64,000 nucleotides of DNA from Boswellia sacra (GCA_013180625.2 SNVD02013077.1:558001-622000), one strand, 5' to 3'. Shown: positions 11,336 through 24,630, numbered from the stretch's first letter. Made by a program: numbers and translations. Notes: generated by a model from the sequence alone, not told the origin.

Positions 11336-12534
11336 TACTCCATAGAGCTTTTCACATATGACCCTTAGCTTAAGCTAAAGGACCCTCAGAAGCTAAAAGT
11401 TAACTTTAGCTCTATTGACAGACTGTATTAATACACTGGGAAAAGCACCCGCATGTTGGAAAGATACACTGTCTAGTTACATTATACTTTTCTTTTTGGT
11501 CCATATTGTGGAAATCTAGAAGTTCCCACTATAATTCTTTTAAGTCTTACTTCTTGTTATTGGTTCTTCCATGTAATTGATTTCTTTTTTGCTTCATGGG
11601 TTGATTGGGGTTGAAGAGGTGGGGTTGTGGATATATATGTTTTTTTCTTTTTGTTTTACTCATTTCGTTTGATTTTTGTTCTTTTCCTCCATTGGCTGGA
11701 TGATGAAATCCTCAGAAGTTTCTGAGGAGGCTCTGTATTGTGAATAATTCCCTATTAATAGAGAGAATCACTCATAATTCAGTTTTCCAGGCACTTCCTT
11801 TATGGGTTATATTGCTTTGTTAATCAACAATTATTCGCTCAATGTGTATTAAATCTAAATAGCTATATCAGTGCTTTCTATAATTTTCTATCAGTTTTTA
11901 CTGCCATTTTGGTTTGATCAATGACTTTATTCCCTCGCAAACTTAGCTCTGCGTTTCTTCTCGCTTTCTGCCCAAAACCAAACAAATGGTTGGTAGGTGA
12001 GGAAAAAGCAAGCACAGGCTAATCCTAGCGCATACAAATACGTTAGGAGAGAATTCTTGAATCTAAAATCTGGGTTCTTCGGATAACGAAGATCTTTTCT
12101 TCAAGTGGTTTCTTACAAACTAGCGTTTATGAGCATCTGGCTGCTTTTGGCCGCAACTCGGCAAGATGTAACTTAAAGGCAAGAGGGAAAAGTTCTTGGC
12201 TATAAAGAAGATTTATAAGTTGTTTTAAAATACCTTCTTTCAGTAGTCACTATATAAGTTGTTACTAGTAATTTCACTCAAAACATAATATGCAAGAGCT
12301 TTTATGTTGGTGACTTACGTGGATGATTATGACCTCTGTTACATATGTTGCCCCAAGATGTTTCGCAAAAGAGTAAGAGCCCATGTTGCACTGACCTCAT
12401 AAAACCAAGTTTTTAGTTTGGCTCTTTAGAGACTAAAGTTTAACTACTAACGAGTAACTATTACAAACTAGACGGATGCATTAAAAACAAAAATTTAAAA
12501 TGTAAAGAAGATTAAAATTTACAGTCCTAATAGC
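11336..12534. other. Convergent 3' region between DnaJ and SPOC genes
   Basis: The two genes point at each other across 1.2 kb. The left half (to about 11780) reads as 3' UTR of the DnaJ gene. A short perfect stem, CCTCAGAAGTTTCTGAGG, lies near 11712-11729. The remainder contains no open frame of note and presumably includes the 3' UTR of the SPOC gene. Confidence 0.5.
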
Positions 12535-15500
12535 TCAAAAGCCTCTACTCTTGGGGGCATCTTGCCGCCAGGCAACTCCCGGTTGCCCTGAACCGGGGCC
12601 GTGTGACCCATACAACTGCACACCACTAGACTGACATACAGAAGGATGGGCTGCAGATGGTGGATGCACGTAAGCCCCATGCGTCCACAAATGAGAAGCT
12701 TGTTGTTGGCTTTGCATTACATTCATTGGGGGCTGCAACGACATAGTCGTTTGACGATATTGTTGGTGAGGTTGAACCGATCCAATATGTACATTATTAT
12801 CCATGTTGGTTCGCTGAAAGCTGTGTACTTGGTGTGGAGTCTGCTGTTGTGGAGCCTGTGGCTGCCACTCCGGAATGTCGTCGTCATCATCATTCCATGG
12901 CTGAATTGCAACTCCAATACCTCTTCTGTCTGAAGAGGCAGTGCCTTGAGGTTGTCCATATTTCTGTATAAGCTCTCTCATTTGATCTACAGGACGTGAT
13001 GGTGTGTGAGTGTGTGTGTGAATAGGGGCCATCACAGCTGCCCGGGGATTATTTTGGGTGGCAGAGCCACCAGAAAAATTGAACTCAGGAAGGTCATCAT
13101 CATCCCGGCCAGGGCCAGCAGGGGGGCCAAAGCCGGGAGGTACATCAACATCATCATCATCATCATCTTCAGCAGTGTGTTTAGCATAGACAGACGGTGG
13201 TCTGCCCTGAGAAATAGAGGGTTTTGGAGTGCTATTCACATTCATGTTTGCATCCTTATCTTGCTGTCTCCTACTAGAAGTGAAGTGTTTCTTAGAACTG
13301 TGCTTATGGTGTGAAGCTGAGTTGGGTGATATTGCTGATGTTAATTGTGCTTTTCTCCATACAACAACACCTATTAGACCATTATCAATAGCATTAAGTG
13401 CCTCAAGTTGGTCCTTTGGGAGGATCTTGTTGAGCATTTCAAGCGTTTTAGCGTGAGGAGGGCAAAAGTAAACTTCAGTTCCAGGAGCAGGCTCAGCAAA
13501 GCCCACTCTTCCATCCGAAACATAGGAATCAGCAACCTGCAGCAGAATGTTACGTTTATATTAGGTGCACAAAAGATGAAAAGCAGCAGCAGCATAGAGT
13601 GTAAAGAAGCAGTAACAAAATACCAAACTTGTACCTCGGAGATACTTCCATGCTCGCTTTTTGGGGACGCCTCCTTGCCAACAAAGTGGACGATCTGCAA
13701 AGCAAGAAAGTTTATTAGCAATAGTCCAGAAAAAGTACATGACAAACAACTGCTTTTCTCTTTTAACAATATATTTTCTATACACGAGGCGTGCTTCTGC
13801 TAATTAAAAAGTTCTGGTTCATGTATGACCATGCCAAACCCAGAGCGCCCTTCAACATTTTTTTCACATACATGCTGTGGCATATCATTTTGGAGCTTGA
13901 TATCATAACTTGTTAAGTTGAATAGAGCTTTTCATTATTTTTTTCAAAATTTAATTTTACCAATGGCAATTATTTATTCGGAAAAGATAAGTGTACAAAT
14001 GCCCATCTTGTCCGCAATTGGGGAATAGTTTGCCAAAAGCTGGATCATATGCGAGCTGAGCAGCACGTCACCATTTCCATCAATTTATTACAAATTTAAA
14101 TTGCAGAAATTGCTCCAAACAGCTGCTCATCAAACAGAAATGCGTTGTGAAGCAACTCTTTCTGTTGCCAATCCAGCCAAATAATGCTTCCCCAGAAAAT
14201 AACTCACTTTTGATTTTATATTTTTCTCACCCCAAGATCCCATATCATTTCTCGTTAACCTAAAAATAGCACGCCATTGACCGGAATTAAAGACTCTAAA
14301 TACCTTGGAAGCAAAAGATTAAAAAAAAGAACAAAAAAAGACTCAAAAACTGTGATTGGAGAAGGGCCTTTTTCCCCCCCTTTTTCTTCTTCCGGTTGGT
14401 TTGTAAACAAAGGAAACAAACAGATCACATATTTAATACAGTGCAAACAAACTTTAGATACCATTACAGCACGGCTTCTTGACATAGGAAGCTCTTGGAG
14501 AAATTTCTCAAATGCATCCTGTCTAACTCTACCCTTGATATCAAGGAAGCTTGCCCACTCCTTCGAAGAAGTTTTTTCACCACTGAAACAATGAAATCAG
14601 ATTAGAAACAATTGCAACCAAAAAAGAGTCTTGCATTTACAAACAAACTATGAAACTTAAAATCCATCTAAACAAGTAGAATTTCCATGTGAATCACAAC
14701 ATTACAGATATCATGTCACAACCACCAGCTTAAGCTTATGTGGTTTGGTCTCTATAGTGACATTGCCCCTAAAATATCAAATATGGTAATCTCCTCCAAT
14801 CTGAACCATGCCACGCCCCTACAACTTTTTACCCTTATTTATTTATCTTTGGTGCATAGCACTATTTCATCAACAATTTTTCACTCCAGGCCCCAAAAAA
14901 AGGATTCGTAGTATGTGTTGCGAATGGAAAAATCATTTGCCGCCGATAATTTGATTCCAAAACCAGCAGCATCCAATTCAAGCCATGCATTACCACCCAA
15001 AGCAAGGTCAAAGGGCACAATTAAATATAAACTCTCAGAAAATCATTTTGTTACCTTCTAGTGCTTGAATTTTGAGCTATCCAATTGGGCAGTTAGAGAA
15101 TTTGTCGATTATATCTTGGGCCTTGTTATAACTTTAAAATCATAATTAAACTAACGAACTAAAGACAAACACATAGATACTAACAAAGTCAAACCAAATA
15201 ATTATCGATCTGAAATGAAGTGATAGAATGCACAAAGGACAATAAGGTAGCCGATTGCTGATGTGTCTGTTAGATACTAACAAAGTCAAACCAATTAATT
15301 ATTGATCTGAAATGAAGTGATAGAAGGCACATGGAACAATAAGGTAGCAGATTCCTAATATGTCTGTAACTTATCCACTATCCAAAACAAGATCTCTAAC
15401 CTTACTGTACATGCATTTGTGTGGGATGAGATTGCGTATATGACAATATACCGTGCATTTCTATTTTTCAAGGAATAATGAAATAACACTAGCCAATCAA

Positions 15501-17757
15501 CGTAACAAAAATTCAATAAAATGCTCAAGCGCACACACCTCTTAAAATAGCCAATGACAGGGGCCATAGCTGAGATACTGAGATTAAGTAAGCCATCCCA
15601 TACACGTTCACCCTTGGATGTGCCAAGAGGAGGTACAGTTTCAGATTTTACAGGACTGTCAGTAGGCTTCACATAAGCATTAGACTCCGTATTTGTGACA
15701 TCAAAATTTTCAGGTTTATACACTGAAGTATTGACAGGATCTAGTGGAGTTTGAACAGGAGACTTCGATTCTGAACCAACTTCTGAGTCATCCTTCTCCG
15801 ATAAGGCCACTGATTTTTCACCCTCAACAGGTAAATTTTCAAATGGTGGCTCTGAGTTAAGGGATTCCATGAACTCATCAAGAGAGACAATTGGAGGAAG
15901 AAATTCATCATCCTTCAATTCATTATCTACCATAAGCCCTTCCATCAAATCAGTCCCATCATTTGATGGACTAGTAATGGTGCATGAACCTTCCTGATCT
16001 TCAAGATTACTCTTTCTTTCAGCTGCTGCAGCATTTGGTTCATCTTTCATTCCAACAGATTTAGAAGGAGAAGAAACCTGTGTCTCGTTGACTTTTGGTG
16101 GAAGTCGAGCAAGTGAGCTTGCTCCAACAGACACATCTGCTGAAGCAGCATCCACTTGTTCAACTTCAACTTGGAACTCACCCTTGTGTGTTTTCTTCAC
16201 CAATCGCCTTATATCAACTTCTGAATCAGGCAAAAATACCATTTGAGCCATCTCTTCTGCTTTTGCCATTCGCCACTGAGAAAGCTCTTTAGATGCAAGT
16301 TCCTCAGCTGTCATAGAACATAAACGCTCTGCTGGAATCTCTCCAGACATAACTCGTTCCCTCAATTCAGGATTATTAGGATCCTTCAGATTGAACAAAA
16401 GAGATCTTCCCTTCTCCTTATACTTCTTATTCACACCTCCAAACAATTTAAAGAGTTCAGCTTCTATTTTAGAGGCCAAAATTTGTGGAGACTGATTCGA
16501 TTGTCTTTCTTCCCTGCTTTGATCTCCACTCACTTGCTCACATTTCAACTCTTCCTTCCCTGCAGTAGGAACGTCCTTCTTAACCTCTATAGGCTCCAAA
16601 ACCCAAGAGAGCCCATTTCCCTGCAAAAGTTCATCTCTGGCAAAAAAGTTGTCACTAAAAGAAACCTCCTCATCAGGTAAAAGATTACCATAATGAAATT
16701 CTTGCCCATTGCATTTCGACATCTGAGAATTATTAGTGGTGTTTCCATTATCAAAATACCCATGGGAAGCACTCTCACCAGCAAAGCAGATAGAAGCGGA
16801 GGAACCTTCATTAGGGGGTAATGTTTCCTTCGGATCTTCACATACAAGCTCAACAGCAGCAGAAGCAGCAGAAGCAGATCCAGACGATTGAGAATTATCT
16901 TTTGCCTCTCCCACAGCACTGTCAGCTTCATTCTTACCATTCTTTTCCACATTTGGTGTTTTATCTTGCTGTTGAGAAACCAAGGCCAGAGCAGCGGCTA
17001 ATGATTCCCTCATCTTGGACCTCACAGATTCAGATAATTCATTCTGAACCTTTGGAGAAGGTTGCATATGTACATTCTGAATTTTTGGGGTGGAATGCTT
17101 CCTAGGCGCAGATTTACCAGGAGTAGATTCCTTTTGTACTACTTTCTTATTTGGGGCCGGCAAATGCTGTGATCCTGAATAGTTAGACATGTGTTGCATC
17201 TGCGATAATACCTTTTTATCTGGGGCAGATGTTTGTTGCAACCATGGCCTATGTTCCACTTGTGCCACCCGCTTATTAGGCATTGATAACCTCTGTGACA
17301 AAGGATTGTTGGACATAACTTCCATTGGTGCCTTTCGCTTATTCAATGATGATAACTGCTGTGAAGCCACATGATCAGGCATTGTTCCAAGCCCCCCCAG
17401 TTGCTTGTTTTGAAGAAAAAACTGCTGCTGCATCAGATTATATGTTTGGGAATCCATTTTTCCAGTCTGCTGGCTTGGCATTGGCAATATCTGTGACCCA
17501 AAATTATCCGACATCGGCATCATTGTTCCTATTTGCATGTTTGTAACTTGCATTTTCTGCAAAGTAGAAACACTGTAACCGGGCTCCACTGCTCCAACTT
17601 GCATGTTGGACATCGAAATCTGGTGTACTGATCCACTAGTCCCCGAACTCATCATTCCCATTTGCATGGAAGAATCCATTTTGTTTGAAATGGGTTCCAA
17701 CTGACTCATTTGCGTGCTTGGTATAGACAGCGGTCGTGACGCTAGTTCATTTGACAT
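12535..17757 (-). CDS. TFIIS central domain plus SPOC domain nuclear protein
   Basis: Four coding exons, 15539-17757, 14462-14582, 13635-13694 and 12535-13536, join in phase to 1133 aa. Residues 1-240 are a Met/Gln/Ser-rich low-complexity region. Residues about 240-505 form a TFIIS central domain (start VRSKMRESLAAALALV; later KDPNNPELRERVMSGEIP), which in the Bye1 and Dido families contacts RNA polymerase II. A SPOC domain spans the exon junctions, from about 715 (RVWDGLLNLSISAMAPVIGY) to about 860 (GLIGVVVWRK), and is expected to bind phosphorylated peptides such as the Pol II C-terminal tail. The C-terminal third is disordered, with acidic runs of up to six Asp coded by a GAT/ATC repeat. 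The presumed role is transcription or chromatin regulation. There is no PHD finger in the visible sequence. A 5'-UTR intron probably runs from 18259 down to just before the ATG. Confidence 0.88.
13147..13167. repeat. Coding (ATC/GAT)n microsatellite, poly-Asp
   Basis: Trinucleotide repeat in the last exon of the SPOC gene. On the coding strand it gives a run of Asp (DDDDDD), and it is one of several acidic patches in the disordered tail, so its length can vary without frameshift. Confidence 0.8.
15175..15366. repeat. 97-bp tandem duplication in a SPOC-gene intron
   Basis: Two adjacent copies, starting at 15175 and 15272 (both AGATACTAACAAAGTCAAAC), are nearly identical over about 95 bp. They differ by scattered substitutions such as ATTATCGATC versus ATTATTGATC. 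They lie in the intron between exons 1 and 2, which still has normal splice sites. Confidence 0.85.
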
Positions 17758-18530
17758 GCTAGACTAACAACACAAAACACATGCCAAAGGAACTGCAAGC
17801 AATACATAAAAGAAAACAAATCCTCAAATTAGCACAATTCAGATCAAGTGCAGTGGCAGTCACAATTCACACAAATATGAATCCCAAACAGTAATATTTA
17901 ACCAAACATATTGATAGCCCTAAAAAGCAATAATAGCTACAAGAAGTCAGCTCCACAGTGAAAATTTTCAGAAACAATTAAGGAAAAAAAACCTATACAA
18001 TTACCATTAATTACTGTTTCCCAAATCAATTAAGAAAAAAATAGATAGAAATGAAGAAAATTTTGGATTAAAAATTAAAAAATAAAAATAAAAACGAAAG
18101 CCAATTCATTCGATTATAAAGATAAGAGTGAAAAGGAAAAAAAACCCTAATTCAAGAATCTTTATTTATAACAACTAGACACAGTTTGTACAAGCAAGAA
18201 AATTGTGAAACCAAATCAATAAAAGGAAAAACGGAGCGTTTCGAATCGGTGGCGCGTACCTGATCGGAAATTCGAGGGAGCGCAATTCGGTAACGGAGAC
18301 GAAGAAGCTAAGCCGAAACAAATACTAGAGGGAGAAAGAGTCGGCTAAAGAGATGAGCCTGGGCTTGACTTAGTTTAAAGCTTTGTTTGGCTGAGAATAT
18401 AAACCCTAGAAAGTTTTGATCTGATCTGTGTGTGGCTTGCTCAAATTACTTTTCTATCCCAGAGGCTTTTCTGGATATTATTTCGTTAACACGTGGAGAC
18501 TTCTCACGTGATTTGTAGGACCCACTACTA
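17758..18530 (-). promoter_or_regulatory. Leader and promoter of the SPOC gene
   Basis: On the minus strand a donor (CAG|GTACGCG, exon edge at 18260) and an acceptor TAG just before the ATG at 17757 define a likely 5'-UTR intron of about 0.5 kb. The non-coding first exon extends to roughly 18340. The promoter lies beyond that, bounded by the transposon starting near 18557. Confidence 0.5.
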
Positions 18531-18556
18531 AATGGTATAACTTCCCCTAATTTTTT

Positions 18557-19470
18557 TGAAAATTGAAAAAAATAGAGAAAATTAAATACCTTAAATAAAA
18601 TTTATACACATCTTAAAAAATTTTTATGTCAGACACTTTCTTAAAAAAAGGGCTAAAATATCTTTTAAAGCTCAAACTTAAAAAAAAAGACGCGTTTCAT
18701 CGTGACAAATAGAACACTCGACATGTCGAGTCTTATCAGATGCTTCAACCGACACTGACCATCATTGTTAGTGTTCACTCGACATTAGATATAACGTGTC
18801 CAGTCTTGTCAGATGCACGAATCGACACTCGACGTAATGTGTCGAGTCTTCGAAAATGCCCTGATGGCGAGTGTCGGTCTGTACATCCGACAGGACTCGA
18901 CATTTTATATCGTGTGTCTATCCGTACATCCGATAAGACTCTACACATTATGTCTAGTATCGAGTGAACACCGATGATGATGGCGAGTATCGGTTGAAGC
19001 ATCCGATAGGACTCGACATGTTGAGTGTCATCTTCGGACCGACGAAACACGTCGGTTTTCACCATTTTTACACATATCAACCCAAAAAATCAACCAAATA
19101 ACACTTCATTTAGCCTCACAAACACAAAAATAAATACAAAATACGAGCCCAAACTCAAATCTCAAAATTCAAAATCTTTAAAATCTATCATAAATCTTCG
19201 AACACAAGATAAGTTTATTTTCCTCTTGTTGCATTTTAGACTACGATTTTTACGATGTAGAGAGATATTGAAAGCTGGATAATAACAAACAGTTATGGAA
19301 ATAGGACACGGTTATAGAAATAGGAAGAGGTAAGTGAAAGAAAGTGGAAAATAAAGAGTTTAGGAATAAATTGAATTTTGAAAGGTATTTTAGTTATTTT
19401 TTTAATGAAGTATCTATGACATAAAAATTTTTCAATTTTTTTAATTTATTCTATTTTTTTATTGATTTTA
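18557..19470. mobile_element. MULE-like element (copy 2), diverged relative of the 1203-2095 copy
   Basis: The left arm contains GAAAATTGAAAAAAATAGAG, then TTTTTATGTCAGACACTTTC. The right arm, reverse-complemented, contains AAAAAAATAGAATAAATT, then TTTTTATGTCATAGATACTT. These are the same terminal-repeat blocks as in copy 1. The interior (about 18710-19050) has the same TCGACA/GTGTCGAGT words, more diverged and in both orientations. I could not find a clear 9-bp target duplication, so this copy is older or its ends are misplaced. It lies upstream of the SPOC gene and carries no transposase. Confidence 0.6.
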
Positions 19471-20610
19471 AGCCGTCGGATCGAGATGTCTTTTCAACGT
19501 TTTCTTCGAGATAAGATGTAGTCCAACATGCATAAATTATTTTTCTCTTATCAAATAATATATATTGAAATAAACTAGGCATGTAAATTCCATGTTTTGT
19601 AATTGAATAATCAATTTCTTGGAAACAAACTTCGAAAATAATTTTTTGAAAATTAAATAATTAAATTAATTCTGATGTTAATATCCTATCTTTCAAAGTG
19701 AAAAGAAGAATTTTGAATGGTTTGCAAACCTATTTAGAAAATTATATGCATGAAACTATTAAAAGGTACTTGCTTGCTGGAAAACAAAATAATTGTTAAA
19801 TTATCAATTTAATTAGGAATCGAATTACTATTGAAAATATAAACCAATCCAAACTCAATTCAAGAAATTAAGTCCGATCAGGTTCCTCTCAATTTAGGAA
19901 AATAAAATCCCTAATAACGATCAAAATCATTAATTTCCCGACGTCCCTACAAATTAAGTAAAATCTTATTTTTATTCTTAATTAGTTAATCTAAGGTATT
20001 GTCTCAAATTTAATATTAATTTTTGAAAAATTTTCTTTTAAGATATATAGAATATAAATACTATTGATATGTATATCTTTCATTTGGAATTTGTTTTTGA
20101 AATTCTCTATAGGTAGATGTATAAAATTTTACAATAAAATTATATGAACAACCAATCTCAACTAAAATGTTAGAATCTCTTTTGATTACTTGAAATTGTA
20201 CCCCTCAAATTGTAAGACTTAAGTTGCATATAATAATCATATATGTAAAGTTACTCTAAATTTTATATCTCTTACTCTTCCAAAACAAAAAAGAATATAT
20301 CATATACTATGGCCACTTTGAGATTGCTATTATTGTGAAAAGAAGTGTTTTTTTTTTCTATAGCAATAGTAACTCAAGACAATTGAAGTTGTTTCTCAAT
20401 CTGCTTCGAAAAGGAGCTGCTGTAGAAAAAATCAAAAGGGAATCACCTGTTTTGGAAGCTTATTTCTGCTTTTGATATACAAATTGTCTCAAATGTCCTC
20501 ACTAAAAATATAAAATTACAAAATTCTTCATTTTTTAAATTTATACTTAATAAATAAATATTCTTTATTTTTTAAGAAATTAAAACTGTCGTCCAAGGAG
20601 TCACCGACCA

Positions 20611-20866
20611 CTGTTTCAGAGGCGCGTTTGGCGAAATCTCAGGCACCAAAATGATTGCTAGAGAGCGATCTGTTCATCCATAGTTGTTTTAATAGTAAAA
20701 AGTGTACTATTTTTCGATAGAATACAACAAAACTTCTGTTTGAACTTCTGTGTCTTCCACCAAAAAATTCTACATCTGTTGTCATCTAAACCACCAGGGA
20801 TGAATAGATCGTCCTCTGACAATCGTGCTAGTGCAGGTAATGTCACTGAACACACCTCTAAAACAG
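20611..20866. repeat. Imperfect hairpin (inverted repeat), MITE-like
   Basis: Two 69-bp arms, 20611-20679 and the reverse complement of 20798-20866, align without gaps at roughly 70% identity. They share CTGTTT at the outer end and TTCATCC at the inner end. Many of the mismatches are transitions. The arms are separated by a loop of about 118 bp. It is either an old miniature inverted-repeat element or an inverted duplication; terminal repeats and a target duplication could not be defined. Confidence 0.6.
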
Positions 20867-21305
20867 ACATTAGCGACTGCCTCTAGTGGTGCTCTGGTGA
20901 CCTTCCGGCAATTGTTATTTTTTTATTGATTTAATTATTATTTTTTTAAATTTCCTGAAATAAATTTAATAAATATAACATTTTTATATACTTTTATTAA
21001 TTAATAATCTATATTAAAATATATTCTGATATAATTTATACAATTATTTATTTTTATTAATTATACTTTTAAACCATCATTATTTATGTAAAAATAATTT
21101 ATAAAAAAAGTAAACTAAATAATTAAAAATTTTATTATAAAATAATAATAATTAAATATTACGAAAACTATAATATATCTATTTTAGTCATTTGTATATA
21201 ATAACTTTAATTTGTATATAATAAAAGCTATTGTAATCCCCAATACATCTATCTCTTTTAAAAAGGAAAAAAATTACTTTTAAAAGTACCAAGCACCCTC
21301 CTGCT

Positions 21306-21391
21306 ATTTTTTAAATTTAATTTTTTCTATAACAAAATAAAAACTGTTATTTTTTAAAATTGATTTTTTCTATAGCAAAACAAAAACTGCT
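21306..21391. repeat. 43-bp tandem duplication
   Basis: Two consecutive diverged copies of a 43-bp AT-rich unit that includes TTTTTTCTATA(A/G)CAAAA and AAAAACTG. The unit starts at 21306 and again at 21349. Confidence 0.7.
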
Positions 21392-21965
21392 TATTCTCAT
21401 GACAATAACGCCAAGCTAACCCTATTATGAATATACGGAAGTTAAAATGATGTCAAAAAAATTTACAATAGTGTTCTTGATCTATTAAATACTCCATTAT
21501 TCTCAATATTATCAATTTAAACAAAGAGTTTACGATGATGTCATGTCACTCGTCCTACAAGTAGCAAGCCAAATTTGTTTACTCATCCACATACACGCAT
21601 AGCCATGCACCAGGCTATGCGCAGAGAAAAGCAGGGGAGAGAGTTTATTCCTCCGCGAAGTTTCAAATTTTACAACTCCATCTCATTATATTCATTACTT
21701 CTATTTGTAGTCATATTTTTCCATTCAAAATGCAGCATAGGAGCTTCAGTCGGTCAACTGATGAAGCTGGGTACAATCCGTATATAACACTCGGTTTAAT
21801 CAAAGGCAATTGCTTCTATCATCTCCAAGGTAATTCTCAGCCAAAGAAAAATGAAATGAATGAGCTTGGATAATCGATGCAACCATGCGAGAAATGACCC
21901 TCAGGCTTCTAAAGAAGCAAGCCATACATCATATACACAAAGGAAGGTCGATATATATTACTACA

Positions 21966-24630
21966 TTAAAACACGGTGGTTATCGAGCCGTTGCCCGTTC
22001 CCGTTCTTCTATCGCCTCTTTGCTGGCTGTCATTAGTCCCGGAGAGTGATCCCAAGATGCTAGCACTCGTCCCAGAAAGTGAACCCAGAACAGTCTCACC
22101 AACCTCACTCTTGCAAAGAGGACATGAGGCATTGATCTTCAGCCACTTATCCACACACTCCTTGTGGAAAAAATGACAACATGGTAACTCTCTCAGCTCA
22201 TCATTATTTGCATACTTTGCCAAACAAATGCAACAAACCTGCATGCATTTGCAAAACAAGCATGATATCAATACCAAGAAGAAAAGATAAGGTCTACAAT
22301 GCAATGATAAGTAAGTCAACAACTTGGACACTTCGTCCTCACTGGTCTGGTCCACCAGGGAAGCAATTTCCGGCAACTTCAATCAATCATTTCACTGGAG
22401 ACCACAGGGTCTAAATGAAAACAACTTGGAGAAACTCCGGTGTAAAAGCTGAAATCATAGCCTTCTCAATCTTTTTAGTAATCATTGTTTCAAATAGATT
22501 GACAGTCATTTTACTTTGGTCCTATTTGTCTAAGAATGAGACTACCATGCCAAGTGATTTAAAACCATGGAAAAATAATAATCTAAAATATAAATAGACA
22601 GAGATGTGCATTTGAATCTGTCTGATACTTGTGCCAACAAGTCTATTAAGAATGATGGTCCCCAGTTACAAAAATTTTAAAATCATATATTACCCTCTTG
22701 AACCCATAAATTAAACCAACAAACACTTACCGCATCTTCTCCAGAAATCACACGTTCCTTTTCTGTTCCTGCAGCCACAACTCCACCCTCACCAGCACCT
22801 GAGCTGTTATCTCTATCATTTCCGCTTCTACTTTTCTTCAACTTAAACTTGTATGTAGGTAAAGCATCTATTGATTCTGCTGTGGCCCCTCTGGTCTGCG
22901 CCAGATCCTCTCTTAACCCAAGAATGGAAATAATACAAGGCAGGCAGCAGCAGATTGTTGCACAAAGAATAAATGGCATAGCATAACCTATACAGCTAAA
23001 TATAAGAAACACTATACATAACCTGCAAAGCAAAAAACAAGCAAATCAGGACAAGCTCTGAAAAAAGGCAGCAGAATGGGGAAGGAGCAAATGAGGCAAC
23101 TGCCATCGCAAAGTACCTGTACAAGTTAGGAGCATCTGATGCAGATGAATGCCCCCCAAATATCCACACGTTGCCAACCACAAACCAAACAGCAAAGAAG
23201 CAATCCAACATCATTTTGAAGTATTCCACTAGTGCCTTGACTCTGTGGGCAGAAATTAACTAGTTTATCAATAACTAAGTGAAGCTTTTACAGGCTACAA
23301 TTTATGTAGGCACAAGATGGCATTGACAGCAAACAGTTGATCAATTTCATTTGATTAAGCAAATCCCAAGAGAAGGTCATTAGCAACAAAAATAAGCCTT
23401 GTCAAGAGGCAAAGAAGTTGAAAAGATGGAGATTTGGAGTCAAAATAAAAAATATATATGTATTAGAACCACTGATCGAAAGATATAGAAAAACTAAACA
23501 GGTGATATCTTAGTCAAGACATGCATACAATCCTCTACTTAACCAAATACACTACACTGCAATTTATGTTCGACCACAAACTAATTTTGCATTTATAACG
23601 CCAAAAATGGACACAGTCCCACAAAGAAACTGACACCTACAACTTTCAAACTCAGGAATTTTAAGTTGTGTTTGTTTTTGTATTTTAAATTTTTGTTTTC
23701 AAGATTTAGAAATAATATATGGTTAATTTTAAATTTTTTTCGAATTTTAAAAATGATATGTGGCTAATATTGATCGATATATTGGTAAATGTGCGTTTTC
23801 AGAAAACAGCATTTTGAAAATGTTAACAAACAAAGCCTAGATGTTTTAAGTGGGAGATGCTTACTAAATGGAAAAAGTTGTCTGAAACAGCATTTGTCAT
23901 TCACACAATTGGACAGATCACAAGACATAGCAGATACCTAGCCTCATTAAGGACAATAAGTTCTCTACAATTCATACCTTGCACTCACTACTCCTGTATT
24001 TTGCCCACCTCTATGGGATGCAGCCCGGTGATCTTCCCCCTCTGAACTCCTAGGGCCAGAAATTGAAAAAGATCCAGCAGGAACATTAACACGAGCTGAA
24101 CCATTACGTGATTGCACTGAGTCTGGCTCCGAAACATGATTGCTTTGACGATAACGCCAATATAAAAGGGGAAGGGTTGCAACACATCCAGATGCATAAC
24201 CCACAATCCATTCAAACAGAGGTGCATGTGGATGCTCATGTCTAGAAACTGACAACACAACAACAGATGCAATAATCTGGCTTACTGTGAGAACTAGCTC
24301 AATAGAAATCCATAAACCGGAATTCAATGGACTCCTGCGACGACGAGATTCCCCTCTCCTCACAAATGAGAAGTTTCTGGTATTTGATCCATTTGAAGAA
24401 GTTGCAAGTTGTGAAATGGGAGTTCTTGCAATACCAGAAGATCTGTCTCCTTGCTGCAAAGCATCCAACCCATTAGAAGTTCTATCATGAGATGAATTAG
24501 ATGAGGATGCATCAGCAATGGGTATATCGATAACATGATCACTACTGCTAACATTCTCTGGCCGCTCCATTAGCAATGGGAGAGTCTCAGTTTCACTTTC
24601 AGTACAAAGTTCCGCTGAGGGAACATCCAT
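21966..24630 (-). CDS. Membrane RING-H2 E3 ubiquitin ligase (At1g12760/At1g63170-like)
   Basis: Four coding exons, 23978-24630, 23117-23242, 22731-23022 and 21966-22238, give 447 aa. The N-terminal third is a Ser-rich acidic region. Membrane segments follow: LWISIELVLTVSQIIASVVV, then FEWIVGYASGCVATLPLLYW, MMLDCFFAVWFVVGNVWIF, and a fourth hydrophobic stretch starting CIVFLIFSCIGYAMPFIL. A RING-H2 finger lies at residues about 359-399 with spacing C-x2-C-x14-C-x1-H-x2-H-x2-C-x10-C-x2-C (CCICLAKY at the start, CPLCK at the end), so all eight zinc ligands are present. Such proteins accept E2-ubiquitin at the RING and act on membrane or membrane-proximal substrates; the substrate is unknown. A Ser/Thr/Gly-rich tail ends the protein. 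The 5' leader appears interrupted by a long intron whose acceptor AG abuts the ATG. Confidence 0.88.

Larger units (their letters stand above)
19471..21965. other. AT-rich intergenic region with small repeats
   Basis: No gene is visible. The stretch is very AT-rich. It contains an imperfect hairpin (20611-20866) and a 43-bp tandem duplication (21306-21391), both listed separately. The last few hundred bases before 21966 are probably the 3' UTR of the RING gene. Confidence 0.5.

Noticed and set aside
13006..13803. Several plus-strand frames of 75-131 codons
   Set aside because: They are antisense to the last SPOC-gene exons, with no splice-consistent continuation.
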